From DATKCJ01 sp035513275 (GTDB lineage Bacteria > Verrucomicrobiota > Verrucomicrobiia > Opitutales > Opitutaceae): a DNA stretch of 16,167 nt. The notes below the pieces were generated by a model. The model made no database searches, had not been told where the DNA came from, and was given only the letters and a program-made list of their open reading frames with translations. Position numbers and translations under genes: made by a program. The stretch is taken from NCBI GenBank assembly GCA_035513275.1, contig DATKCJ010000442.1, forward strand, positions 1 through 16,167, given 5' to 3'. Below, piece by piece: positions 8,560 to 15,103 of the stretch (the first letter of the stretch is position 1; each line of letters starts with the position of its first letter).

Positions 8560-10002
8560 GTGAACATCGTGCATGCGGCCAGTGAGGTCTTCCCGTTCGT
8601 GAAGACGGGAGGGTTGGCAGATGTGGTCGCGGCGCTGGCAAAGGCGCTGGCGTCCTACGGTCACAACGTGTCGGTCTTCCTTCCGGGCTACCGCGCTGCG
8701 CTGGAGCACCATGCGGCGTCGGGCGCCGAAAAGGTGCTGAGCATCCAGGTGGATATGGGCGGTGAGTTTCATCGCGGGCATGTGATCCGGCTCGCTGCGG
8801 CGCGAGGGCCGACGGTCTACTTTATTTGCAGGGACGAGTATTTCGACCGGCGGCATCCCTACGGCACGGCCGAGGGTGACTACGAGGACAACGCCGAGCG
8901 GTTCATCTTCTTCTCCCGCGCGGTCGTCGAGAGCATGAGGATGCTCAAGCTCAGTGCGGACGTGGTGCATTGCCACGACTGGCAGACGGGGCTGCTGCCG
9001 CTCTTCCTGCGGTCGGAGGAGCGCAAGCACCGGGTGACGCTTGCGATCCGGACGGTGTTCACGATCCACAACATCGTGTTTCAGGGGATCTTCCCGATGT
9101 CGGCGTTCGGCCTCACGGGACTGCCCGCCGATCTGCTCGGGATCGACGGCCTCGAATACTACGGCCAGATCAGCATGATGAAGGGCGGCATTCTTTTTTC
9201 CGACCGCCTCACGACCGTGAGCCCGAGCTACGCCCGCGAGATCCTTGAGCCGGAGCGCGGCGCCGGGCTCGACGGTGTGCTTGCCACGCGGATCGACGAC
9301 CTCTCGGGCCTGCTCAACGGAATCGATCAGGATATCTGGGATCCCAAGACCGACACGGCCCTCCCTGCGCAGTTCTCCGCTGCCGACCTTTCAGGAAAGG
9401 CAACCTGCCGGGCGCAATTGCTCGCGGAGTTTGGCCTCGAGCCAACGAAGACCGCCCCAGTCTATGGCATCGTGAGCCGCCTGACCGAGCAGAAGGGCGT
9501 TCAACTTCTCATCAAGTGCGCCGGGTTTTTCGCCAGGCACGATGCCCGGCTTGCGATCGTTGGCGTCGGCGAGGCGCGTTTCCACGACGCGCTCAACTCG
9601 CTCTCGCGCGAGTTGAAGGGGAAGCTGTCCTTCGTCGGCGCGGTCGACGAACTCAAGGTCCACTTGCTCGTTGCCGGCTCGGACTTCCTTCTCATGCCGT
9701 CGATCTTCGAGCCATGCGGACTCACGCAAATGTATGCGCAGCGCTACGGCACGATTCCGCTGACGAGCGCCGTGGGCGGACTGCTCGACACCGTGGTCGA
9801 TTTGAATCGCGACCCCGCGAACGCGACCGGCGTGCGCTTCCCGCCGACGGAGCACGGACTCGCCGACGCGCTCGAGGTGTCGCTCTCGCTCCACGCTGAC
9901 GCGAAGACGAAGCGTGCGATGATGCTCCGCGGCATGCGCAGGGATTTCAGTTGGGACTCGGCGGCGCGCGCCTACGAAAAGCTCTACCAAGACGTCGTCT
10001 AG
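8560..10002 (+). CDS. glgA: Glycogen synthase (ADP-glucose transferase, GT5)
   Basis: This 480-residue enzyme elongates alpha-1,4-glucan chains from ADP-glucose in glycogen synthesis. The N-terminus has the ADP-glucose-binding KTGGLADV with Lys15, as in E. coli GlgA. Other GT5 landmarks are HCHDWQTGLLP (137-147), SRLTEQKG (306-313, equivalents of E. coli Arg300/Lys305) and SIFEPCGLTQ (381-390) with catalytic Glu384. The family-typical length and N-terminus fix the start at a GTG (8560), with no earlier in-frame start needed. It is divergent from rnr and is followed after 27 bases by the SDR gene, probably co-transcribed. No glgB or glgC is nearby. Confidence 0.95.
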   Translation: MNIVHAASEVFPFVKTGGLADVVAALAKALASYGHNVSVFLPGYRAALEHHAASGAEKVLSIQVDMGGEFHRGHVIRLAAARGPTVYFICRDEYFDRRHPYGTAEGDYEDNAERFIFFSRAVVESMRMLKLSADVVHCHDWQTGLLPLFLRSEERKHRVTLAIRTVFTIHNIVFQGIFPMSAFGLTGLPADLLGIDGLEYYGQISMMKGGILFSDRLTTVSPSYAREILEPERGAGLDGVLATRIDDLSGLLNGIDQDIWDPKTDTALPAQFSAADLSGKATCRAQLLAEFGLEPTKTAPVYGIVSRLTEQKGVQLLIKCAGFFARHDARLAIVGVGEARFHDALNSLSRELKGKLSFVGAVDELKVHLLVAGSDFLLMPSIFEPCGLTQMYAQRYGTIPLTSAVGGLLDTVVDLNRDPANATGVRFPPTEHGLADALEVSLSLHADAKTKRAMMLRGMRRDFSWDSAARAYEKLYQDVV

Positions 10003-10029
10003 ACGCGACGACGCGGAGCACGCGAGCCC

Positions 10030-10932
10030 ATGGAAATTACGATCGCGGGCGCGAGCGGTTTGATCGGCACGGCGGTCGCGCGATCGTTCGAAAAGGGCGG
10101 TCACCAGATTCGACGTCTCGTGCGTGGAAACGCGAAAGGTCCAGGGGATTTTTCGTGGAAGCCCGACACGGGCGCGATCGACCCCGCAGCGATCGAAGGC
10201 GCCGATGTCGTGATCAATCTCGCCGGCGCCAACATCGCCGGAGGTCGCTGGACGCAGAAGCACAAGGGTCTCCTTCGCGACAGTCGCGTTTGCAGCACCG
10301 ATCTCATCGCGCGCTGCGTCGCGGCGTGCGTCTCGAAGCCCGCGGTTCTCGTGAACGCGTCGGGCGTCGGTTACTACGGCACGGATCCCGAAGGATGGAT
10401 CGACGAGCAATCGCCGCTGGGTGGCGGCTTTCTGGCCGGCCTTTGCAGCGACTGGGAGAACGCCGCCGAACCGGCGGTCGCAGCCGGCGTGCGTGTTGTG
10501 AAGCTCCGCTTCGGCGTCGTGATCGCGAGCGAGGGTGGGGCGCTCGCGAAGATGTTGCCCGTTTTCAAGCTCGGCTTGGGCGGCCCGATCGGCGGCGGGC
10601 GGATGTGGCTGAGCTGGATTTCGATCGTCGATCTGGTCCGTGTGCTCGATCGGGTGATTGCGGATCCCAAGCTTGTGGGAGCCGTGAATGCGGTGGCTCC
10701 AAATCCGGTGACGAACCTGGAGTTCACGAAAGAGCTCGGGCGCGCGCTCGGACGTCCCGCGATCGTGCCGGTGCCCGCGTGGGCCTTGAGGCTCGCGCTC
10801 GGTGAGATGGCCGACGAGACGCTTCTCGCGAGCGCGCGCGCAAGACCGGCGCGCCTGCTCGAAGCGGGGTTTGCCTTCAGGCACGAGACGATAGCCGCGG
10901 CTTTCGCCGATCTGTTGGGCTCGCGCCGCTGA
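10030..10932 (+). CDS. TIGR01777-family SDR protein (YfcH/SDR39U1-like)
   Basis: This 300-residue atypical short-chain dehydrogenase has the nucleotide-binding motif GASGLIG (7-13), the family-specific NLAGANIAGGRW (63-74) and NASGVGYYG (109-117), which holds the Ser/Tyr region of the active site. Its C-terminal DUF1731 segment (about 250-297) ends in LLEAGFAFRHETIAAAF. The family includes E. coli YfcH and the cell-division-linked SulA/Slr1223 proteins, but the substrate is unknown. It lies 27 bases after glgA on the same strand and probably shares its transcript. A terminator-like hairpin follows. The length is normal and no motif is missing. Confidence 0.9.
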   Translation: MEITIAGASGLIGTAVARSFEKGGHQIRRLVRGNAKGPGDFSWKPDTGAIDPAAIEGADVVINLAGANIAGGRWTQKHKGLLRDSRVCSTDLIARCVAACVSKPAVLVNASGVGYYGTDPEGWIDEQSPLGGGFLAGLCSDWENAAEPAVAAGVRVVKLRFGVVIASEGGALAKMLPVFKLGLGGPIGGGRMWLSWISIVDLVRVLDRVIADPKLVGAVNAVAPNPVTNLEFTKELGRALGRPAIVPVPAWALRLALGEMADETLLASARARPARLLEAGFAFRHETIAAAFADLLGSRR

Positions 10933-10989
10933 AGTGTGCCGGGTGGCTTCGATTCCGTGCTGGATTCCCTGATCCCACCCCGGGAATAC

Positions 10990-11012
10990 ACCCCAGAGAC
11001 GCTGGGGTCTTT
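10990..11012 (+). terminator. Rho-independent-type terminator after the glgA-SDR operon
   Basis: ACCCCAG-AGACG-CTGGGGT forms a perfect 7-bp stem with a 5-base loop, followed by CTTT. It sits 58 bases after the SDR stop and 85 bases before the next gene. The T-run is short, so efficiency may be moderate. Confidence 0.6.
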
Positions 11013-11097
11013 CGCCCACTGAAATAGGTGATCCAATCCCCCCCGGTGGGTAGGCCTCTCGATACGAAGAATCAACGGGTTCGGCTACTCTCACGGC

Positions 11098-11610
11098 ATG
11101 TTACCCGGCCGTCCCTCCCGCCTAGCCCTACTGGGCCTTCTCGCGATTTGCGCGATGGCGATGCCGGCTGCCGCGAAACCGAAGATCCATCCACGGTCGA
11201 ATGTCGGTTTCGATGTCGCGGTGCTCGACGCGATGGTCGTCGCGATGCAGAAGCCCGGACGCAGCGTGGTGCGCATGGATGGCGACTCGATGCTGCCGTT
11301 TTTCGGCGCCGACTCGATCGCGGTGGTGCAGCAGATTCCCGCCGCCCGGCTCAGGCTCGGGATGATCGCGGTCTACACGAATTTTCTCGGCGAGAAGGTG
11401 GCGCACAGGGTGATCGCGAAGGCCCAGGACGGCTGGACCGTGCAGGGATACAACAACCCGCGGGCCGATTCCACCGTTGTCAACGAGACCAATTTGCTCG
11501 GCGTCGTCTACGCCACGTTCAGCACGGCCGGTGCGCCGAAGTCCGCGGCTTCCGCCGGCTTCGCGATGCTGCCGACGATGGACGTGGTTCTCGGCGCGCC
11601 GGCGAAATAG
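11098..11610 (+). CDS. Secreted S24/S26 (signal peptidase fold) protein with Ser/His dyad
   Basis: This 170-residue protein has a Sec signal peptide (RLALLGLLAICAMAMPAAAK, cleavage near residue 26). The mature part contains MDGDSMLPFF (60-69), the nucleophile box of LexA/signal-peptidase-I folds with Ser64, then the strand LRLGMIAVY and AHRVIAKAQDGWTVQGYNNP (102-121). In the general-base position it has HRVI (His103), as in Sec11/SipW-type signal peptidases, rather than the usual Lys. Asp124 could be the third residue. True signal peptidases keep a membrane anchor, whereas here the leader looks cleavable (unless it serves as an anchor). It may therefore be a periplasmic peptidase, or a fold relative with another role. 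It precedes ndk, separated by a large inverted repeat. Confidence 0.75.
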   Translation: MLPGRPSRLALLGLLAICAMAMPAAAKPKIHPRSNVGFDVAVLDAMVVAMQKPGRSVVRMDGDSMLPFFGADSIAVVQQIPAARLRLGMIAVYTNFLGEKVAHRVIAKAQDGWTVQGYNNPRADSTVVNETNLLGVVYATFSTAGAPKSAASAGFAMLPTMDVVLGAPAK

Positions 11611-11616
11611 TACTTT

Positions 11617-11694
11617 CCTGGATTTTGGGTTCCGACGTGGGATTCTCATGGCTGGGTTTGCCCCGGCGGGCCCAAAATCCAGGCTTTTCCTTTT
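11617..11694 (+). terminator. Perfect 13-bp inverted repeat with T-rich tail before ndk
   Basis: CCTGGATTTTGGG (11617-11629) is exactly complementary to CCCAAAATCCAGG (11671-11683), enclosing 41 bases. The tail is CTTTTCCTTTT. It begins seven bases after the peptidase stop codon and ends about 30 bases before the ndk ATG. It could terminate the peptidase transcript or act as a leader structure of ndk. The long loop is atypical for a simple intrinsic terminator. Confidence 0.6.
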
Positions 11695-11723
11695 CGGCGA
11701 GCGCCGTCTAGCTTCGGGGGTTT

Positions 11724-12140
11724 ATGCAAAAAACCCTCATCATCCTGAAGCCGGACTGCATGACCAAGAAACTGGTCGGCGCGGTGATCAGCCGATTTGA
11801 AGCTGCCGGCTTCTCAGTTGCCGGGGCAAAGATGCTCCGCCTCGCACCCGCATTGCTGCGCGAGCACTACGCGCACGTGGCCGACCGGCCGTTCTACCCG
11901 GAGATCGAGAAGTTCATGTCGTCCGAGCCCGTGCTCGTGCTCGCGATCGCTGGCGACAACGTCATCGCGCGCGTCCGCGAGCTGCTCGGACCGACCGACT
12001 CGACGAAGGCTCCGAAGGGCACAATCCGGGGCGACTATGGCACAAACATGATGATCAACATCGCCCACGCCTCGGACTCCGAGGACAACGCGCGCGCCGA
12101 GCTCGCCCGTTTCTTCAAGGACGGCGAGCTGGTCGGTTGA
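11724..12140 (+). CDS. ndk: Nucleoside diphosphate kinase
   Basis: This 138-residue enzyme transfers the gamma-phosphate between nucleoside tri- and diphosphates through a phosphohistidine, balancing (d)NTP pools in the cytosol. The N-terminus QKTLIILKPD is the family's first strand and nucleotide-site lysine. RPFYPEIEKFMSSEPV is the Kpn-loop region. GTIRGDYG is followed by the catalytic INIAHASDSEDN, with His115. Ala replaces the more usual Gly after His, which the family signature allows. The start at 11724 follows a G-rich stretch (GGGGG) that can serve as the ribosome-binding site. The length is typical and the gene looks intact. Confidence 0.96.
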   Translation: MQKTLIILKPDCMTKKLVGAVISRFEAAGFSVAGAKMLRLAPALLREHYAHVADRPFYPEIEKFMSSEPVLVLAIAGDNVIARVRELLGPTDSTKAPKGTIRGDYGTNMMINIAHASDSEDNARAELARFFKDGELVG

Positions 12141-12168
12141 GAGATCACCGAGTGCGCACTTCTGCGGA

Positions 12169-12199
12169 TGTAGCCCGCTCCGTGAGGAGCGGGACTTCT
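12169..12199. repeat. GTAGCCC-type REP hairpin (unit A)
   Basis: TGTAGCCCGCTCC-GTGA-GGAGCGGGACTTCT contains a perfect 8-bp stem (CCCGCTCC/GGAGCGGG) with a GTGA loop. It begins TGTAGCCC and ends GGGACTTCT, exactly as unit C at 12279 does, while the stem bases differ. It is a single copy of the family seen paired at 211-266. Confidence 0.7.
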
Positions 12200-12204
12200 T
12201 TGCC

Positions 12205-12270
12205 CCTGTAGGTTGCGCGCTTGCCGCGCAACTCCGACGTTTGTGGCGCGACAAGCGCGCCACCTACAGG
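12205..12270. repeat. Paired GTAGGT-type palindromic element (unit B)
   Basis: The outer ends CCTGTAGGT and ACCTACAGG are 9-base inverted repeats. Inside are two further hairpins, TTGCGCG-CTTGC-CGCGCAA and TGGCGCG-ACAAG-CGCGCCA, separated by CTCCGACGTTTG. Two hairpin units in opposite orientation form a BIME-like module. It lies between single units A and C in the gap between ndk and the CPXCG gene. Confidence 0.72.
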
Positions 12271-12278
12271 ACTCTGAA

Positions 12279-12309
12279 TGTAGCCCGCCGCGGAAGTGGC
12301 GGGACTTCT
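12279..12309. repeat. GTAGCCC-type REP hairpin (unit C)
   Basis: This unit begins TGTAGCCCGCC and ends GGCGGGACTTCT, with stem CCCGCC/GGCGGG around GCGGAAGT. It is a direct repeat of unit A in its conserved flanks and nearly matches the right half of the pair at 211-266 (CCCGCCGCGGAAGCGGCGGG) in its stem. Confidence 0.7.
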
Positions 12310-12361
12310 GTTCCGTGCACACTGACATTGCACGCCTACCGCGTTGTCGCGACACTGCCGC

Positions 12362-12550
12362 ATGGCCGGAACGTTCGTCACAGTCACTTGCCCGTCGTGC
12401 TTCGAGTCGTTCGAAGTGCAGGCGCCTGCGATCGGCGAGCTGCCGGCTGAGTGGGACTACGACTGCGAAGTTTGCTGCCGGCCGATGGTGATCGCGTTCA
12501 CGGAAGACGATGGCGATGTCGTCGCCGAGGCGCGGGGGATCAGCGAGTGA
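12362..12550 (+). CDS. CPXCG-type cysteine-rich protein
   Basis: This small 62-residue protein has two cysteine pairs, VTCPSCFESFEV (Cys10, Cys13) and YDCEVCCRPM (Cys35, Cys38, plus Cys39). This is the pattern of the Cys_rich_CPXG family (CPxCG ... DCxVCCRPI). A zinc ribbon is the likely structure, with an acidic C-terminus. The usual Gly of CPxCG is replaced by Phe after the second Cys. The function is unknown and it is probably cytosolic. The ATG at 12362 directly precedes the first strand. The next gene overlaps its stop by four bases (GTGA), indicating translational coupling. Confidence 0.82.
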   Translation: MAGTFVTVTCPSCFESFEVQAPAIGELPAEWDYDCEVCCRPMVIAFTEDDGDVVAEARGISE

Positions 12551-12870
12551 TTCCGTCCGCGGCAGACGCGCCGGTGCCCGACGAGCCAATCGAGTGTCGG
12601 GTCGGCTGCGCGGCGTGCTGCATCGCACTTTCGATCAGTTCGCCGATTCCGGGGATGCCGCACGGCAAGCCCGCGGGGACTCCGTGCATCCAGCTTACGC
12701 CCGACGGGCGATGCGCGCTTTTCGGGAAGCCCGAGCGGCCTGCTGTATGCACCTCGCTTCGTCCGATGCGAAGCATGTGCGGCGAGTCACGCGAAGAGGC
12801 CCTGGCGATCCTGGCGCATCTGGAGCGGGCGACGGCCTCCGACTCATCCGCGGGTGTGGGACCTTGTTGA
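12547..12870 (+). CDS. YkgJ-family cysteine cluster protein
   Basis: This 107-residue protein has the YkgJ/CxxCxxCC-type metal-binding layout: ECRVGCAACCIALSISSPIP (Cys17, 21, 24, 25), CIQLTPDGRCALF (Cys47, 56) and RPAVCTSLRP (Cys68), with a further Cys78. The family is predicted to chelate zinc or iron; no reaction is known. It starts with a GTG that shares bases with the stop of the CPXCG gene (12547-12550), so the two are coupled and may act together. The C-terminal helix SREEALAILAHLE is typical of the family. Confidence 0.85.
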   Translation: MIPSAADAPVPDEPIECRVGCAACCIALSISSPIPGMPHGKPAGTPCIQLTPDGRCALFGKPERPAVCTSLRPMRSMCGESREEALAILAHLERATASDSSAGVGPC

Positions 12871-12943
12871 GGGGAATCTGGAATGTCGTTCGGGAGCCGG
12901 TGCCCCACTGATGCGCCGCATGGCCGCGCCATCCGAAGCTCAA

Positions 12944-12958
12944 CTTCGCCGTGCGAAG
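12944..12958 (-). terminator. Hairpin immediately downstream of tRNA-Leu
   Basis: On the minus strand CTTCGC-ACG-GCGAAG begins two bases after the CCA end of the tRNA and is followed by TTGAGCTTC. It could terminate or protect the tRNA precursor. The T-run is minimal. Confidence 0.4.
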
Positions 12959-12960
12959 GC

Positions 12961-13045
12961 TGGTGCTCAGGGGGGGACTCGAACCCCCACACCTTACGGC
13001 ACAGACACCTCAAGCCTGCGTGTCTACCAATTCCACCACCTGAGC
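12961..13045 (-). tRNA. tRNA-Leu (anticodon GAG)
   Basis: Read on the minus strand, the acceptor GCTCAGG pairs with CCTGAGC, followed by discriminator A and an encoded CCA. The D-arm region is TGGTGGAATTGGTAGACACG, typical of tRNA-Leu. The anticodon stem CAGGC/GTCTG holds the loop TTGAGGT, so the anticodon is GAG (reads CUC/CUU). A variable arm (TGCCGTAAGGTGT) marks it as class II. The T-arm is GGGGG-TTCGAGT-CCCCC. All stems pair, and the total is 85 bases including CCA. Confidence 0.97.
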
Positions 13046-13252
13046 GTTCCAAGAAGGGAAAGGGGACTAAGGAAAAAGTAACACTCGTTGTAAAGCATCG
13101 AAATACCGGGGAATGGAGTGGGGTGATTACGCGCTTGCCACAGGTCGGCAACGCCGGACACTTTGCCGGTTCGACTACTTCCGGATCCCGCGGGCAATCA
13201 GACCATTCACAACCGACATCGTGGGACTCCTGCTCCGCCGCCGCCACTCTTC

Positions 13253-15055
13253 ATGGACGAACAGCCCGACTCAGAGAAAGAACAAAGCGAGATCAACAAG
13301 ATCGACCTGAGTGCCCTTCAGGGATTCAGCTTTGGGACTCAATGGACTCCCGCCGAAAAGGCCTCCGGGCCCCGGCGCGAGGGGAGGGAGCGGGAGCATC
13401 AAGGCGGCCCGCGCGACAAACAGCCAGGAGCGCATCCGCCGCGGGACCGGCGCCAGTTGCGGCGTTCCCCGGACGATGCCCAGCGGCCGGCACCGGCGCA
13501 GGGTCAGGGCGAGGATCCACGCGGTGGGCAACAGCCTCGCGCGCCACAGTCCAGTTATCGCGACCGGCGCGACCGCGGTCCGGTTCAGCAGCAGCAGGAC
13601 AACAGGCCCTACATCAGCGAAGTGTTTGAAGTCGTCTTCTATCCGGAGGACGAGATTTTCCACAAGATCGTGCAGCGCGTGCGCGATTCTAAACACACTT
13701 TCGAGCTTTTCGAGATCGCCCGTGCCGTGCTCGGCAAGAGCGAGCGGTGCGTGATAGTCGTGCGCCGCAGGCCTGATGCCGCGGGCGTGCAGCCTCCTGT
13801 GTTCGTATCCGTCGTAGACGGAATTCCGTTCGAGACGGAGGACGCGGCTGTTGACTACGTGGTTCGCACGCAACTCGGTCAGTTCTTCACTGTCGAGGAA
13901 GTGGAGGTCGAGGCACCCAAGGGGAGCTTTGCGGTGATCTCCCGCTGCGGGATCACGGGGGAATTGCTCGGTCCGCCGAACTACCATCGCTATCAGAGCA
14001 TGCTCCAGCAGCACCACGCTGCACGCCTTGGTAACATGAGCTTCGACCGGTTCCGCGAGCGTCTCGAATCCGTGCGCGAGCCGGAAGTCATCGCCGCGTG
14101 GCTCGAGAAGATGAAGAAGGGCGTGCGCTACACTTGGAAGACTCCGGCCGAGGGCACGGAGGCCCCGGTCTTCGACGCGCCGGAAGACGCGCGCAACTAT
14201 CTCCTCGCAAATGCGCGCGACCAGGTCGTCCGCCAGCTCGAACATGCACGCTTCCACGGCAAGCTCCTTGAAACGCTTGCCGACAGCGAGATCCGCCGCG
14301 CGATCGAGGGTCAGCTCGAGAGGCAGCGCCGTTTCCCGCTCGACAGCGCGAACGCGCTCCGCGGCCGCCTGCGCCGTGAGGGATTCACCATCTTCAAGAA
14401 GGGTTCCAAGGGCGTGTCGTATGTCTGCGCGGTGAAGCGCAAGTTCCGCCTGCCTGACCAGACGTTTGCCGATTCGATCAACAACCTCATCCAGTTCATC
14501 GAGACGAACTCGATGATCTCCATCCGCGAGCTGCCCGCGAAGATGCTCGGGATCGAGCTTCCGCCGCCGGCGCAACCCGGCGCTCCGCCGGCCGAGGTGA
14601 AGGCGCTCGCGCCCGAGGAGGAGGCCAAGGTCAGGAAGTTGCTCTCCGATCTTCGCTGGCTCGTGATGGAAGGCTATGTCACGGAGTATTCCGATGGCCG
14701 CCTCTTCGCTCCGCCGCCGGCAAAGTTGCACGCGCCGAGGGAAGACGAGGGCGAGGATGACGACTCGTCAGACGCATCCGAGGAAGGCGCGGTGTCCGAA
14801 TCGTCGCCAAGTGATGCACCGCCGACTGAGCCTGCGAAATCAGCCACTTCTGAAGCCGCTCCTGAAGCGACTACTGAGATGGTTCCAGAGCCGGTTTCCG
14901 AAGTGGCGCCTGAAGTCGTCGCCGAGTCTGCTCCCGAAACCGTAGAGGCAACTCCAGAGTCCCCGGAGGTCGTTTCTGAGACTCTTGTCGAAGCGACACC
15001 GACTGAGCCGTCACCGGTCGAGCCAGAGCCGCCGAAGTCTGCGCCAGGCGCGTAA
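13253..15055 (+). CDS. Uncharacterised 600-aa protein with RG-rich and acidic disordered ends
   Basis: I do not recognise a named family. Residues 1-118 are disordered and rich in Arg, Gly, Gln, Pro and Asp (several RDRR/RGG-like stretches). Residues 119-215 look like a compact alpha/beta domain (YISEVFEVVFYPEDEIFHKI, ERCVIVVRRRP). Residues 225-300 hold CGITGELLGPPNYHRYQSML and a helix-rich continuation. About 300-400 contain several basic helices, including FPLDSANALRGRLRREGFTI. About 405-490 resemble a winged helix (SINNLIQFIETNSMISIREL, EGYVTEYSDGRLF). Residues 495-600 are an acidic Pro/Glu/Ser/Thr-rich tail with repeated PE(x)V units. The basic head and possible winged helix suggest nucleic-acid binding, by inference. 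The ATG at 13253 was chosen because the upstream extension (to 13163) is non-conserved-looking. It stands alone, divergent from tRNA-Leu. Confidence 0.85.
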   Translation: MDEQPDSEKEQSEINKIDLSALQGFSFGTQWTPAEKASGPRREGREREHQGGPRDKQPGAHPPRDRRQLRRSPDDAQRPAPAQGQGEDPRGGQQPRAPQSSYRDRRDRGPVQQQQDNRPYISEVFEVVFYPEDEIFHKIVQRVRDSKHTFELFEIARAVLGKSERCVIVVRRRPDAAGVQPPVFVSVVDGIPFETEDAAVDYVVRTQLGQFFTVEEVEVEAPKGSFAVISRCGITGELLGPPNYHRYQSMLQQHHAARLGNMSFDRFRERLESVREPEVIAAWLEKMKKGVRYTWKTPAEGTEAPVFDAPEDARNYLLANARDQVVRQLEHARFHGKLLETLADSEIRRAIEGQLERQRRFPLDSANALRGRLRREGFTIFKKGSKGVSYVCAVKRKFRLPDQTFADSINNLIQFIETNSMISIRELPAKMLGIELPPPAQPGAPPAEVKALAPEEEAKVRKLLSDLRWLVMEGYVTEYSDGRLFAPPPAKLHAPREDEGEDDDSSDASEEGAVSESSPSDAPPTEPAKSATSEAAPEATTEMVPEPVSEVAPEVVAESAPETVEATPESPEVVSETLVEATPTEPSPVEPEPPKSAPGA

Positions 15056-15089
15056 CGAACGCGCCGAGTTACGTGCCGTGTTTGGAGTT

Positions 15090-15103
15090 CCGCGTTTACG
15101 CGG
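15090..15103. terminator. Small hairpin between convergent genes
   Basis: CCGCG-TTTA-CGCGG forms a 5-bp stem whose loop contains the tsaE stop codon. It lies 35 bases after the stop of the 600-residue protein gene, where two transcripts converge. No T-tract is present, so its role as a terminator is uncertain. Confidence 0.25.

Noticed and set aside
9391..11094. Minus-strand open frame of 567 codons across glgA and the SDR gene
   Set aside because: It is arginine/histidine/glutamate-rich, has no recognisable motifs and runs fully antisense to two clear enzyme genes. It is a GC-driven shadow frame.
12961..13045. tRNA-Leu as an integration (att) site
   Set aside because: No integrase, no duplicated tRNA 3' end and no mobile cargo is visible on either side.
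13046..13120. Promoter for tRNA-Leu on the minus strand (TTTACA with a poor -10)
   Set aside because: The possible -35 has no good -10 at proper spacing. A promoter must exist, but the sequence does not fix it.
13271..14731. Minus-strand open frame of 486 codons opposite the 600-residue protein
   Set aside because: Its composition (Leu/Arg/His/Glu-rich) mirrors the opposite strand. The plus frame has the better domain-like pattern and a sensible start, so the minus frame is treated as a shadow.
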